A stretch of DNA of 64,000 bases from Flavobacterium sp. ASW18X (lineage in GTDB: Bacteria; Bacteroidota; Bacteroidia; Flavobacteriales; Flavobacteriaceae): assembly GCF_005144745.1 (NCBI RefSeq), contig NZ_SWKK01000018.1:36737-100736 (forward strand), written 5' to 3'. How positions within the stretch are numbered: the first letter of the stretch is position 1; each line of letters opens with the position of its first letter. This document shows positions 9,001 to 17,790 of this stretch, piece after piece. The position numbers and the translations under genes are program-made. The notes beneath the pieces were generated by a model that was not told the DNA's origin, made no database searches, and worked only from the letters and a program-made list of their open reading frames with translations.

Positions 9001-9143
9001 TTGCAGATAAACCATAGTTTTTTTAAGGTTTTTCTGCAATGGGTTTTTACAGCAATCTACTAATTTGGCCCCAGTTATTATTAACCTATACTTAGATAGG
9101 ACCATTGGGGGGACTATCACTTAGACGTTACGTCATTCAACGC
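9001..9143 (+). ncRNA. Candidate structured RNA in a 350-base gene-free gap
   Basis: The 8959-9308 gap has no ORF but is rich in pairing. TTGCAGA-TAAACC at 9001-9013 pairs with GGTTTTTCTGCAA at 9027-9039 with a single mismatch. CCTAT/ATAGG is nested inside CCCCA/TGGGG in about 9068-9106, and GACG-TTA-CGTC follows at about 9124-9134. A perfect terminator closes the segment at 9144-9172, 186 bases after the upstream stop. This could be a long 3' UTR of the DUF3307 gene or an independent small RNA. A 6S-like RNA is one possibility, but I cannot assign a family. Confidence 0.3.
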
Positions 9144-9172
9144 AAGAAGCTTACACTAGGTGTAAGCTTCTT
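9144..9172 (+). terminator. Perfect 13-bp hairpin terminator with T-tail
   Basis: AAGAAGCTTACAC pairs with GTGTAAGCTTCTT around TAG, followed by a run of Ts. It is far from the upstream gene stop and so may end a separate transcript. Confidence 0.85.
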
Positions 9173-9308
9173 CTTTTTTTACGATTATACCCTATTCAAA
9201 AACTTATTTTTCTTCATAAAAATGCACTAAGCGCTTATAGTATAACGTTAGAGCTATCAGTAATTGGCATAATGCCAAAACAACTCATAAACCATTTAAT
9301 TTTCAAAC

Positions 9309-10070
9309 ATGAAAAACAACCTAAAATTTTTGCCAATAGCCTTAGCCTCTGCTTTTATCTTCAGTTGTGAAAAGGATACAGTATCAGAAGAATTTGATAA
9401 TGCTAATGGAGATGTACAAGAGAAAAAACTGGAAAGTGTAGCTGTGAGTTCTGTGAAGGATCCACAAGAAAATAGTCTCATAACGTTAACGTACAATGCC
9501 AACGGCTCTTTAAGTACCATAAACACCGGTGAGGATGCATCCTTATTTGTGTACGAGGGCGAAGAACTAACCAACGTTACCAGCGGTGAGGATAATTTAG
9601 CTGTTGAAGAATTGTACCAATCCCCTTATGATGCTTTTGAAACTGGTGATGTTAAATTATATGATGCTAATGGCAATCCATCACTTATTGAGTTTTTTGA
9701 AGAAGATTTTAATTATGACAACTCTGAGTATGAAATGATGATTTACACCGCAGAGATAACTTATGATGAAGCTCCAAATCCGTTCTTTTATACCTTAAAG
9801 GCCGCTGGCTTGGTATCTATATTAGATAACATTGATTTAAATTTTAGCGGAAATGCACAATCTACTGAGCTCTTAAAAGCTAGAGAACTATTTCCATTAA
9901 ACAATCCTTCACAAATAATTTACAAGAATCCAGAGGGAGAAATTGAATATACAATCAAAATGGATTATGAATATGATGCTGCCAACTATGCAACTAAGGC
10001 AACGGTAACATCTTCTGGCTCAGATAACGCTACCGAAATTTATGAAGTAGTATTCACCTACGTAGAATAG
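9309..10070 (+). CDS. Predicted lipoprotein of unknown function
   Basis: This 253-residue protein starts with a lipoprotein signal (AFIFSC, Cys20) and continues with an acidic linker. The body contains LTYNANGSLSTI and LYDANGNPSLIEFFEED, motifs with the look of the YD-like strand repeats seen in Bacteroidota DUF4595-type lipoproteins, and a C-terminal MDYEYDAANYATKATVT of the same kind. It is likely a surface or periplasmic beta-rich protein. No catalytic residues are evident. It stands alone between two strong terminators. Confidence 0.65.
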   Translation: MKNNLKFLPIALASAFIFSCEKDTVSEEFDNANGDVQEKKLESVAVSSVKDPQENSLITLTYNANGSLSTINTGEDASLFVYEGEELTNVTSGEDNLAVEELYQSPYDAFETGDVKLYDANGNPSLIEFFEEDFNYDNSEYEMMIYTAEITYDEAPNPFFYTLKAAGLVSILDNIDLNFSGNAQSTELLKARELFPLNNPSQIIYKNPEGEIEYTIKMDYEYDAANYATKATVTSSGSDNATEIYEVVFTYVE

Positions 10071-10093
10071 CAACAATTACCATTTAATTAAGT

Positions 10094-10118
10094 AAAGCGA
10101 ATCCATGTGATTCGCTTT
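10094..10118 (+). terminator. Hairpin terminator after the lipoprotein gene
   Basis: AAAGCGAATC pairs perfectly with GATTCGCTTT around CATGT and is followed by a T-run. Confidence 0.85.
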
Positions 10119-10272
10119 TTTTTGTCAAAATTTTATTCGTGAGACATAAGCTACCATGGTTTAATAAAAGTGAAGATTTATAATACTTTACCATTTTCAT
10201 TGCCTATCAAACAACTTCATCGTAATATTGCAATATATTAATTGCACACTAAAATCATTATATAAATCAACT

Positions 10273-11304
10273 ATGGCACGTAGAAAATTAAATTTCTTAG
10301 ACCGCAACTTAACCTTATGGATTTTTACTGCCATGCTTATCGGCGTGGGTATAGGTTATTTTTTTCCTGAATTGCCTAAAAGCATAAATTCATTACAAAA
10401 AGGAAGCACCAATATCCCTATAGCTATAGGCCTAATTTTAATGATGTTCCCTCCTCTTGCTAAAGTAAATTATGCATTGTTACCAAAGGTATTTAAGAAT
10501 GTAAAAATACTTTCAGTATCGCTACTTCTAAATTGGATAATTGGTCCTATTCTTATGTTTGTCTTGGCTATTACTTTTCTACAAGATCATCCAGAATATA
10601 TGGTAGGCTTAATACTTATCGGGTTAGCGCGTTGCATTGCCATGGTATTGGTATGGAATGATTTAGCGGACGGGAGCACCGAATATGGGGCCGGATTAGT
10701 GGCTTTAAATAGTATATTCCAAGTATTTGGTTATAGCTTTTATGCTTGGTTATTTATAACGGTATTACCTCCGTATTTTGGGTTTGATGGCGCTATAGTA
10801 GATATATCTATAGGTACTATTGCGGAGAGCGTATTCATATATTTAGGCATACCATTTATTTTGGGTATTCTTTGCAGAATTATTGGGGTGAAGCTTAAAG
10901 GTGAAACGTGGTATAAAGACGTTTTTATCCCTTTTATATCTCCATTAACACTGATAGCATTACTTTTTACTATTGTACTAATGTTCTCTTTAAAGGGAGA
11001 ATTAATTGTACAAATTCCGATGGATGTAGTAATCATAGCCATCCCGTTGCTTATCTATTTTATTGCTATGTTCATAATTGGTTTTTTTATTACAAAAGCA
11101 TTAGGCGCGTCGTATGATAAAACAGCCTCAGTTGCATTTACCGCTGCCGGCAACAATTTTGAACTTGCCATTGCGGTTGCCATTGCAGTTTTTGGGCTAA
11201 ATTCTGGTCAAGCTTTTGCAGGTGTAATAGGTCCATTGGTAGAGGTTCCAGCCCTTATACTTTTGGTTCGGGTAGCGTTCTGGTTAAAAAAGAAATATTA
11301 CTAA
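10273..11304 (+). CDS. ACR3-family arsenite efflux transporter
   Basis: This 343-residue protein has about ten hydrophobic helices. I chose ATG 10273 ([16 protein letters not shown]), the usual family start, over a longer frame from 10228. The family hallmarks are [16 protein letters not shown] with the essential Cys at about residue 121, [28 protein letters not shown] and [10 protein letters not shown] with the conserved Glu at about residue 324. ACR3 proteins export arsenite across the inner membrane by proton antiport. No ArsR regulator or arsenate reductase gene lies beside it, which is unusual for an ars locus. Confidence 0.92.
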   Translation: MARRKLNFLDRNLTLWIFTAMLIGVGIGYFFPELPKSINSLQKGSTNIPIAIGLILMMFPPLAKVNYALLPKVFKNVKILSVSLLLNWIIGPILMFVLAITFLQDHPEYMVGLILIGLARCIAMVLVWNDLADGSTEYGAGLVALNSIFQVFGYSFYAWLFITVLPPYFGFDGAIVDISIGTIAESVFIYLGIPFILGILCRIIGVKLKGETWYKDVFIPFISPLTLIALLFTIVLMFSLKGELIVQIPMDVVIIAIPLLIYFIAMFIIGFFITKALGASYDKTASVAFTAAGNNFELAIAVAIAVFGLNSGQAFAGVIGPLVEVPALILLVRVAFWLKKKYY

Positions 11305-11421
11305 ATAGCACAGTAATTATCACCTATAAAGAACTAGTATACTTTTTTTAATTAATTCCTGTTTTATTAAGAGACCCTTTAACAATTTGGCAGCTATAAG
11401 TGTGCTATAAAGAATTATAAA

Positions 11422-11700
11422 ATGATTAATGCTACCTCCTTAACTAAAATTGTCTTTAACCTAATTGTTGCTGGTGTTGGTGCTGTACTTGGCGGAATAC
11501 TAGGTTTTTTGGGATTGCTTTGGAGCTGCCAATGGTATGATGCCACTCATCCTCCCAGCAGTCCTACTGCTAGTATGATGGCTGTAGGCTGGGTATATGC
11601 TTTTATAACCATACCGGTAGGTGTCATTCTTGGAATTGTAATAAGCCTTCTTTTGTATAGGTGGATAAAAAATAGAAGAAAAAAAGCTACTATTAAATAG
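11422..11700 (+). CDS. Small two-helix membrane protein, unknown
   Basis: This 92-residue protein has two long hydrophobic segments (about residues 10-32 and 52-80) separated by a loop with CQWYDATHPPSSP. A basic tail (KNRRKKATIK) is predicted to be cytoplasmic. I do not recognise a family. It lies 117 bases downstream of the arsenite transporter in the same orientation, but nothing ties it functionally. Confidence 0.6.
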   Translation: MINATSLTKIVFNLIVAGVGAVLGGILGFLGLLWSCQWYDATHPPSSPTASMMAVGWVYAFITIPVGVILGIVISLLLYRWIKNRRKKATIK

Positions 11701-11719
11701 AAAAGCCTAGACAACTTAC

Positions 11720-11727
11720 TATCTTTG
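11720..11727 (+). promoter_or_regulatory. Bacteroidota -7 promoter box for the OsmC gene
   Basis: TATCTTTG matches the TAnnTTTG consensus exactly, 22 bases before the OsmC ATG. No clear TTG -33 box is seen at the usual distance. Confidence 0.5.
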
Positions 11728-11749
11728 AGAGCTTTATCATATTTTCAAA

Positions 11750-12223
11750 ATGAAGCAACACCACTACACCTTACGTTTAAAATGGACCGGCAATACAGGT
11801 CAAGGCACCAAAGATTATAAAAGTTATCAACGTGACCATCTAATTTCCGTTAAGGATAAACAAGTACAAATACCGGGTAGTGCTGACCCTAATTTTAGAG
11901 GTGACCCAGCCAAATACAATCCAGAAGAACTATTCTTGTCTTCCCTAGCATCTTGCCATATGCTCTGGTATCTTCATTTGTGTAGTACCGAAAATATAAC
12001 GGTTCTAACTTATATAGATAATCCCATAGGTATAATGGCAGAAGAAGCCAACGGCAGTGGAAAATTTACAAACGTTATCTTACATCCTGAGGTTACTATT
12101 AAAGAAGAAGATAAAATAGAATTGGCTAAGAAATTACACCACAAAGCCAATCAATTTTGCTTTATTGCTAATAGCTGCAATTTTGAAATTAAGCATGAAC
12201 CGGTGGTGAAGTTTAAAATTTAA
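11750..12223 (+). CDS. OsmC/Ohr-family thiol peroxidase-like protein
   Basis: This 157-residue protein has the OsmC signature NPEELFLSSLASCHMLWYL, with the first redox Cys at about residue 69. FIANSCNFEI supplies the second Cys at about residue 143. The pair is positioned as in organic-hydroperoxide-reducing OsmC proteins. The early segment IPGSADPNFRGDP is also typical. It is probably a cytoplasmic detoxifier of organic peroxides. It has its own promoter-like box and is monocistronic. Confidence 0.85.
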   Translation: MKQHHYTLRLKWTGNTGQGTKDYKSYQRDHLISVKDKQVQIPGSADPNFRGDPAKYNPEELFLSSLASCHMLWYLHLCSTENITVLTYIDNPIGIMAEEANGSGKFTNVILHPEVTIKEEDKIELAKKLHHKANQFCFIANSCNFEIKHEPVVKFKI

Positions 12224-12315
12224 TTCTATTAAACTAGTAATTCCCACATAAAATAACTAAAACGTAAAAGAACTAACACCTTTTACTGACCCTATGTCTA
12301 AATTATTGGTTTATT

Positions 12316-12327
12316 TTGGTTAACCAA
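12316..12327 (+). promoter_or_regulatory. 12-bp palindrome upstream of the KDG kinase gene
   Basis: TTGGTTAACCAA is a perfect palindrome 11 bases before the start codon. A partial copy (TTGGTTTA) lies a few bases upstream. It has the form of a LacI/GntR-type operator. The regulator is not in this window. Confidence 0.35.
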
Positions 12328-12338
12328 TTTTAAAAAGC

Positions 12339-13298
12339 ATGAGTAAAGCATTAGAAGTAATCACATTTGGTGAGTCCATGGTTCTTTTTAGTCCAGATTC
12401 TAAAGGGCCTTTGCGCCATATCCATAGTTTTCATAAATCTATGGCAGGCGCAGAATCTAACGTGGCTATCGCGCTTAGCAGGCTTGGACATAATGTAGGA
12501 TGGTTTTCTAAAGTTGGAGACGATGAATTTGGTAGATACCTAGAGTTTATGGTTCGCGGAGAAGGGGTAGATGTAAGCCGACTCATTAAAGATAAAAAGC
12601 ATAGTACGGGATTACTTTTTAAAGAGCTTTTTGCTCATGTAAATCCAAACGTTTATTATTATCGTAAAAATTCTGCCGCGAGTTTTTTAGAACCTCAAGA
12701 CTTAGATTCAGAATATCTAAAAAACACTAAAATACTGCACGTTACTGGCATTACTCCCGCAATAAGTGCGTCTGCCAAAGAGACGGCTTTAGAAGCTATT
12801 AAAATAGCCAAAGATGCTGGGGTAAAAATTTCTTTTGACCCTAATATTCGACTTAAATTATGGCCCTTAGCGGAAGCTAAAGCCACCTTACTAGAGTTTT
12901 GCTCCTATGCAGATATCTTATTTCCAGGGATAGATGAGTCAGAAATTTTATTGGGAACCAAAGAACCTAAAGAAATTCTTGCAAAATTTCATGCTATGGG
13001 TGCCTCTGAAATTGCCTTAAAAATGGGTAAAGAAGGATGTATGGTTTCTGATGGCACAGAGGCAGTTTTTGTTCCTGGCTTTGTAGTAGAAAAAATTGTA
13101 GATACTGTAGGTGCAGGAGATGGTTTCGCAGCTGGTTATTTAAGTTCCAGATTAAAAGGAATGTCTATTGCAGAAGCAGGCAGTTACGCCAACGGTATTG
13201 GGGCTATGGCCACTATGGTTAAAGGAGATAGTGAAGGTTACCCTACTTTTGAACAATTGCAAATTTTTATTGGTAAAGAACAAGGAATAGATAGGTAG
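12339..13298 (+). CDS. kdgK: PfkB-family sugar kinase, likely 2-keto-3-deoxygluconate kinase
   Basis: This 319-residue protein has the ribokinase fold. GESMVLFSPD is at the start, GAESNVAIALSRLG at about residue 37, SFDPNIRLKLWP at mid-chain, and the PfkB signature DTVGAGDGFAAGY at about residues 255-267, which carries the catalytic Asp. The N-terminal FGESM and the spacing of the DPNIR motif match KDG kinases, which phosphorylate 2-keto-3-deoxygluconate from pectin, alginate or glucuronate breakdown to feed KDPG aldolase. No aldolase or lyase neighbours are present, so the exact sugar is uncertain. A palindromic operator-like site precedes it. Confidence 0.8.
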   Translation: MSKALEVITFGESMVLFSPDSKGPLRHIHSFHKSMAGAESNVAIALSRLGHNVGWFSKVGDDEFGRYLEFMVRGEGVDVSRLIKDKKHSTGLLFKELFAHVNPNVYYYRKNSAASFLEPQDLDSEYLKNTKILHVTGITPAISASAKETALEAIKIAKDAGVKISFDPNIRLKLWPLAEAKATLLEFCSYADILFPGIDESEILLGTKEPKEILAKFHAMGASEIALKMGKEGCMVSDGTEAVFVPGFVVEKIVDTVGAGDGFAAGYLSSRLKGMSIAEAGSYANGIGAMATMVKGDSEGYPTFEQLQIFIGKEQGIDR

Positions 13299-13312
13299 AG
13301 ATTTCTTTTAAT

Positions 13313-14311
13313 TCAAACAACCTGAAAACCCTGTGCATACGGGTCATCATCATCGATAAATATAGTATTGTAACCCGTGATTTTAGCCCAGCCTTCTATC
13401 CGTGGAATTATGGCATCTAACGCGCCTACTTTAGTAGTACCCACAATAGTCCCAATAAATTTAGAACCAATATAACTTTCATGCACGAAAGGTTCTTCTT
13501 TGGCTAATTTACCTTGTGCATACCATTGTGCCATTCGTGCAGAAGTTCCCGTACCACACGGAGAACGGTCTATGGCTTTTTCACCATAAAAAACAGCATT
13601 TCTGGCAGTAGCATCAGCAGATAAAGTATCGCCAGTCCACAATACATGAGACAATCCTTTTATGTCCGCCTCCGTAGGATGTTCAAACTGATAAGCTTTA
13701 TTTAATTTTTTTCGTATTTCCCTACTCCAACGTATCAATTGGTCTGCTGTATAATCTTGAATTCCTCTAAAATTTTCTTGTGGGTCTATAATCGCATAAA
13801 AGTTACCGCCATAGGCTACATCAACCGTTAACATTCCCAAATCTGGACATTCTACTTGTAGTCCAGAAGTATACAAAAAAGAAGGAATGTTAGTCAACCT
13901 CACATATTTTACCTTATTACCTTCTTGCGCATAGGTAACGGACACTATACCTGCCGGAGTTTCTAATTTTAAATTGCCAGGCGTTTTAGGTTGTATTAAA
14001 CCTTCTTCTATCATTACAGTGACAGTACCAATAGTACCATGACCACACATGGGTAAACATCCACTCGTTTCTATATACAGAATACCCACATCGTTAGCAG
14101 GGTCCACAGGAGGGTAAAGAATAGTCCCAGACATCATATCATGCCCTCTAGGCTCAAACATTAGTCCTTTTCGTATCCAATCGTATTCCTTTAAAAAATG
14201 TAAGCGCTTCTCCATCATAGAATTCCCTTTTAAAAAGGGTGCTCCTCCAGAAACCACTCTTACAGGATTACCACAAGTATGTGCATCTATACAAGAAAAG
14301 GTGTTCCGCAT
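13313..14311 (-). CDS. Proline racemase-superfamily enzyme, likely 4-hydroxyproline 2-epimerase
   Basis: This 332-residue protein starts at ATG 14311 (MRNTFSCIDAHTCGNP), the normal family start. The open frame continues 69 codons upstream, but that part overlaps the divergent SDR promoter and gene and looks non-coding. The two catalytic Cys are present, Cys89 in PMCGHGTIG and about Cys252 in DRSPCGTGTS. This fits racemases and epimerases rather than trans-3-hydroxyproline dehydratase, in which the first is Thr. RGHDMMSG and HTCGNPVR are also typical. It would interconvert trans-4-hydroxy-L-proline and cis-4-hydroxy-D-proline. The rest of the pathway is not nearby. Confidence 0.85.
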   Translation of the reverse strand: MRNTFSCIDAHTCGNPVRVVSGGAPFLKGNSMMEKRLHFLKEYDWIRKGLMFEPRGHDMMSGTILYPPVDPANDVGILYIETSGCLPMCGHGTIGTVTVMIEEGLIQPKTPGNLKLETPAGIVSVTYAQEGNKVKYVRLTNIPSFLYTSGLQVECPDLGMLTVDVAYGGNFYAIIDPQENFRGIQDYTADQLIRWSREIRKKLNKAYQFEHPTEADIKGLSHVLWTGDTLSADATARNAVFYGEKAIDRSPCGTGTSARMAQWYAQGKLAKEEPFVHESYIGSKFIGTIVGTTKVGALDAIIPRIEGWAKITGYNTIFIDDDDPYAQGFQVV

Positions 14312-14423
14312 AACTAAAAATTTATTGTATTTGGTTGTATCTTTAATATGACTACAAGATAACGCAATTCGGCTACATCCATGCTTCCATTTTAATGCAA
14401 CTTTGTAGCCTAAAACAGCACAC

Positions 14424-15185
14424 ATGAAGCAACAAGAAATAGCACTCGTTACCGGAGGCAGTCGAGGATTAGGTAAGAATATGGCATTGCAATTAGCAAA
14501 GGGTGGTAAACATATCATCCTAACCTACCACACCAATTCAGAAGCTGCAGAAGATGTAATTAATCTACTGTTGGCAGAAGGAGTAAAAGCAATCGCATTA
14601 CCATTAGACACTACTAAAACAGACACCTTTCCAAAATTCTTTGAACAACTGATTCAATGGACCAAAACCGAATTTAATAGAACCACTATAGATTACCTTA
14701 TTAATAATGCTGGCACCGGTTATTACGTTCCATTTTTAGAAACAACAGAAATCCAGTTCGATGAAATGGTAAACATCCATTTAAAAGGCACTTATTTTTT
14801 AACACAACAAGCTGTGCCGTACCTAAAAGAAAATGGAGGCATCGTCAATATTACTTCTGGTTTAGCAAGGTTCAGTCTACCCAATTGTTCTGCCTATGCA
14901 AGTGCCAAAGGCGGTTTAGAAGTACTAACAAGATATCTAGCTAAAGAATTAGCCTTTAAAAAAATTAGAGCTAATGCCGTAGCTCCTGGAGCAGTGGCAA
15001 CCGATTTTGGAGGCGGAGAAAATAAAAACAACGAGCAAAAAAGAGAAGTTATAGCTAAAAATACCGCTTTAGGGCGCGTAGGAGAACCAGAAGATATTGG
15101 CGGCATTGTTGCCTTCTTATGTTCTGATGCTGGCAAATGGATTAACGGCCAACGCTTAGAAGCTTCTGGAGGAATTTTTCTTTAA
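14424..15185 (+). CDS. Short-chain dehydrogenase/reductase
   Basis: This 253-residue classical SDR has the cofactor motif TGGSRGLG at about residues 10-17, NNAG near 90, catalytic Ser in NITSG and YASAK (YxxxK), followed by AVAPGAVATDF. It resembles 3-oxoacyl-ACP-reductase-like SDRs, but the substrate cannot be read. It is divergent from the epimerase and followed 7 bases later by an AraC-type regulator, then an MFS gene, so these three probably form an operon. Confidence 0.85.
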   Translation: MKQQEIALVTGGSRGLGKNMALQLAKGGKHIILTYHTNSEAAEDVINLLLAEGVKAIALPLDTTKTDTFPKFFEQLIQWTKTEFNRTTIDYLINNAGTGYYVPFLETTEIQFDEMVNIHLKGTYFLTQQAVPYLKENGGIVNITSGLARFSLPNCSAYASAKGGLEVLTRYLAKELAFKKIRANAVAPGAVATDFGGGENKNNEQKREVIAKNTALGRVGEPEDIGGIVAFLCSDAGKWINGQRLEASGGIFL

Positions 15186-15192
15186 AAGTACT

Positions 15193-16101
15193 ATGATAAG
15201 ACCCATCAATTCCATCAAAGAATTTCATAAAATAAGAGGGTTGCAACCACCTACCCATCCCCTGATAAGTTTGGTAGACTATGGCAAAACTAGTATTCCA
15301 AAAGACAGCATTGGCGAGGTATGGAAAATGAGCTTCTACTCCATAGGCCTTAAAAGAGATGTTGGTAAAATACGCTATGGACAGCAGACGTATGATTTTG
15401 ATGAAGGTATTCTATCTTTTATAGCACCTACACAAATGCTGAGCGTACAGCCCAATCCGTTAAATTCTACAAAACCCAGTGGGTGGCTACTCCTAATCCA
15501 TGAAGACTACCTATACAAAGCCAATATGCATCAAAGAATTAAGAAATATGATTTTTTTGACTACACGATTAACGAAGCGTTGTTTTTATCTCCTAAGGAA
15601 GAAGAAAAGGTAATCCAATGGTTTATGACTATTCAGCAAGAATTAGAGACCAACATGGATAATTTTAGCCAAAACATCATATTAGCGCAGTTAGATTTGT
15701 TTTTAAATTACGCAGAGCGCTACTATCAAAGACAGTTTTTAACAAGAGCCAAGAATAATAAAGATATTCTGAACCAGTTCTTAGACTTACTAGAGGCCTA
15801 TTTTACGACCGAAACCGTATATGAAAAGGGATTACCTACCGTAAATTACTTTGCTACTCAATTACATATTTCTCCCAGTTACCTTAGCAGCGCATTAAAA
15901 ACAGCAACTACTAGTTCTGCCCAGCAATTAATACACGAGAAGCTTATTGCATTAGCTAAAAGTAAACTTGCAAATAGCACGCTTAGTATAAGCGAAGTGG
16001 CTTTTACCCTAGGATTTGAACATTCGCAATCTTTTTCTAAACTATTTAAAGCCAAAACCAAACAAACGCCTTCTGCTTTTAGATCTTCATTTCACCATTA
16101 A
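15193..16101 (+). CDS. AraC-family transcriptional regulator
   Basis: In this 302-residue protein the first 180 residues form a ligand-binding-like cupin region (GQQTYDFDEGILSFIAP). Residues from about 205 form the double HTH of AraC, with LHISPSYLSSALK and ISEVAFTLGFEHSQSFSKLF followed by KQTPSAFR. It lies 7 bases after the SDR gene. It probably regulates the SDR/MFS group in response to a small molecule that is not identifiable here. Confidence 0.88.
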   Translation: MIRPINSIKEFHKIRGLQPPTHPLISLVDYGKTSIPKDSIGEVWKMSFYSIGLKRDVGKIRYGQQTYDFDEGILSFIAPTQMLSVQPNPLNSTKPSGWLLLIHEDYLYKANMHQRIKKYDFFDYTINEALFLSPKEEEKVIQWFMTIQQELETNMDNFSQNIILAQLDLFLNYAERYYQRQFLTRAKNNKDILNQFLDLLEAYFTTETVYEKGLPTVNYFATQLHISPSYLSSALKTATTSSAQQLIHEKLIALAKSKLANSTLSISEVAFTLGFEHSQSFSKLFKAKTKQTPSAFRSSFHH

Positions 16102-16131
16102 AAATTAAGTTTTTCTAACTTCACCGACTTA

Positions 16132-17316
16132 TTGTTGAAAACCCATCATTTGAATCCACCAAAACAAATTTTACCCATAATTATTGGTGCACAGTTTTTA
16201 TGCACATCACTGTGGTTTGCCAGTAACGGGGTACTAACGCAAATTGTATCTGCTTATGGTTTAGATGCCCTTAGCAGCCTTAGCAATCTAACCGCTGCGG
16301 TACAACTAGGTTTTATTTTGGGCACATTGACTTTCGCCTTGCTGAGCATCACAGACCGTTTTTCTCCTTCTAAAGTATTTTTTACATGCGCAGTATTGGG
16401 AGCACTGTGCAATCTGGCTATTTTATGGCCTAAAAATGTGCTACTTACTTTGGCATTATTTAGAATGATGACGGGTTTTTTCCTTGCAGGGATTTACCCT
16501 GTAGGTATGAAAATTGCCGCAGACTACTATGAAAAAGGTCTAGGCAAATCGCTCAGCCTACTAGTAGGTGCTCTAGTGCTTGGCACGGCTTTTCCGCATG
16601 CATTGAATGCATTTTCTATAGGTATTAGTTATAAAATAGTAATTATCAGCACTACCCTTTTGGCAACTTTAGGAGGTTTAGCCCTTTATTTGGGCGTGCC
16701 AGACGGACCATTTAGAAAAAAAGGAAACCAATTTGGTTTAAAAGAGGTAATAGGTATTTTTAAAATTAAACCACTTAAGACAGCAGCTTTAGGGTACTTT
16801 GGTCATATGTGGGAACTCTACACGTTTTGGACCTTTGTACCTATAATGATTTCTGCATTTAAATCCAATTTACCCCCCCAAACCACATCAATATTAAGCT
16901 TTGTTATCATAGCAATAGGCAGTGTGGGCTGCATTATTGGCGGATTTCTTTCTCAAAAATATGGCCCTAAAAAGATAGCTACTATTGCATTATCATTTTC
17001 TTTTGTATGTTGCCTGTTGTTTCCCATAACTATACAGCTCCCTTTCAATATTTTTATACTATTTATGTGCCTCTGGGGAATGGCAGTTATTACAGATTCT
17101 CCGCTATTCTCTACACTCGTAGCAAGCGCAGCTCCCCCAGCAATCACAGGAACAGCCTTAACTCTAATTAATTGTCTTGGGTACACCTTAACTATTGTTA
17201 GTATACAAGTAGTTTCTATGGCGATAATTTCCTTTTCCTCCCCTTGGGTATACAGCCTATTAGCCATAGGTCCAATGGTGGGACTTTATGTTTTATTTAG
17301 CAGTAAATTGAAGTAA
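16132..17316 (+). CDS. Major facilitator superfamily transporter with non-ATG start
   Basis: This protein of about 394 residues has 11-12 hydrophobic helices. LCTSLWFASNGVLTQIV at the start and RMMTGFFLAGIYPVGMKIAADY in the fourth-fifth helix region fit MFS carriers of the nitrate/cyanate-like branch. The substrate is unknown. No ATG exists before the first helix. The only starts are TTG at 16132, 16135 or 16150, and the frame is open upstream to the AraC stop at 16099-16101, leaving just ten sense codons between the two genes. It is probably the third gene of the SDR-AraC-MFS operon. Confidence 0.8.
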   Translation: MLKTHHLNPPKQILPIIIGAQFLCTSLWFASNGVLTQIVSAYGLDALSSLSNLTAAVQLGFILGTLTFALLSITDRFSPSKVFFTCAVLGALCNLAILWPKNVLLTLALFRMMTGFFLAGIYPVGMKIAADYYEKGLGKSLSLLVGALVLGTAFPHALNAFSIGISYKIVIISTTLLATLGGLALYLGVPDGPFRKKGNQFGLKEVIGIFKIKPLKTAALGYFGHMWELYTFWTFVPIMISAFKSNLPPQTTSILSFVIIAIGSVGCIIGGFLSQKYGPKKIATIALSFSFVCCLLFPITIQLPFNIFILFMCLWGMAVITDSPLFSTLVASAAPPAITGTALTLINCLGYTLTIVSIQVVSMAIISFSSPWVYSLLAIGPMVGLYVLFSSKLK

Positions 17317-17376
17317 GCGTTACAATAAACCGATAGTTTACTCTTATCTTCATGGTAAGAAAAAACAGACAATTGC

Positions 17377-17790
17377 ATGGCCAAAATAAAGATTAATACC
17401 CTGATTAAAGGTGCTATTGAAGAAGTATGGAATAAATATACCAATCCAACCCATATTGTACATTGGAATTTTGCTTCTCCAGATTGGCACTGTCCTTTAG
17501 CAGAAAATAATTTAACCGTTGGCGGTTCTTATAAAACAAGAATGGAAGCTAAAGATGGTAGCATGGGTTTTAATTTTGAAGGGGTTTATATTGATGTAAT
17601 ACCCAACAAAGCATTTACGTACAAACTAGCCGACGAGCGTAAAGTACAAGTCCTTTTTAATCCAAATAAAACAACTACCGAATTGGTGATTTTGTTTGAT
17701 CCAGACATGGAAAATCCAATTGAATTACAACGAAAAGGATGGCAGGCCATTCTGAATCATTTTAAGGAATATGTAGAAAACACTCCCTAA
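17377..17790 (+). CDS. AHSA1/SRPBCC-domain protein
   Basis: This 137-residue single-domain protein of the START/Bet v1-like AHSA1 family begins with VWNKYTNPTHIVHWNFASPDWHC-like sequence and continues with YKTRMEAKDGSMGFNFEG and a C-terminal helix (GWQAILNHFKEYV). These bind small hydrophobic ligands; a specific role cannot be assigned. Its 3' end overlaps the convergent LOG gene by four bases. Confidence 0.85.
   Translation: MAKIKINTLIKGAIEEVWNKYTNPTHIVHWNFASPDWHCPLAENNLTVGGSYKTRMEAKDGSMGFNFEGVYIDVIPNKAFTYKLADERKVQVLFNPNKTTTELVILFDPDMENPIELQRKGWQAILNHFKEYVENTP

Noticed and set aside
10228..10272. Longer N-terminus for the arsenite transporter
   Set aside because: The extra 15 residues ([15 protein letters not shown]) are not typical; [11 protein letters not shown] is the normal family start.
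14312..14518. N-terminal extension of the epimerase
   Set aside because: It would overlap the SDR promoter and first 95 bases of its gene; the family starts at MRNTFSCIDAHTCG and the extra residues have no pattern.
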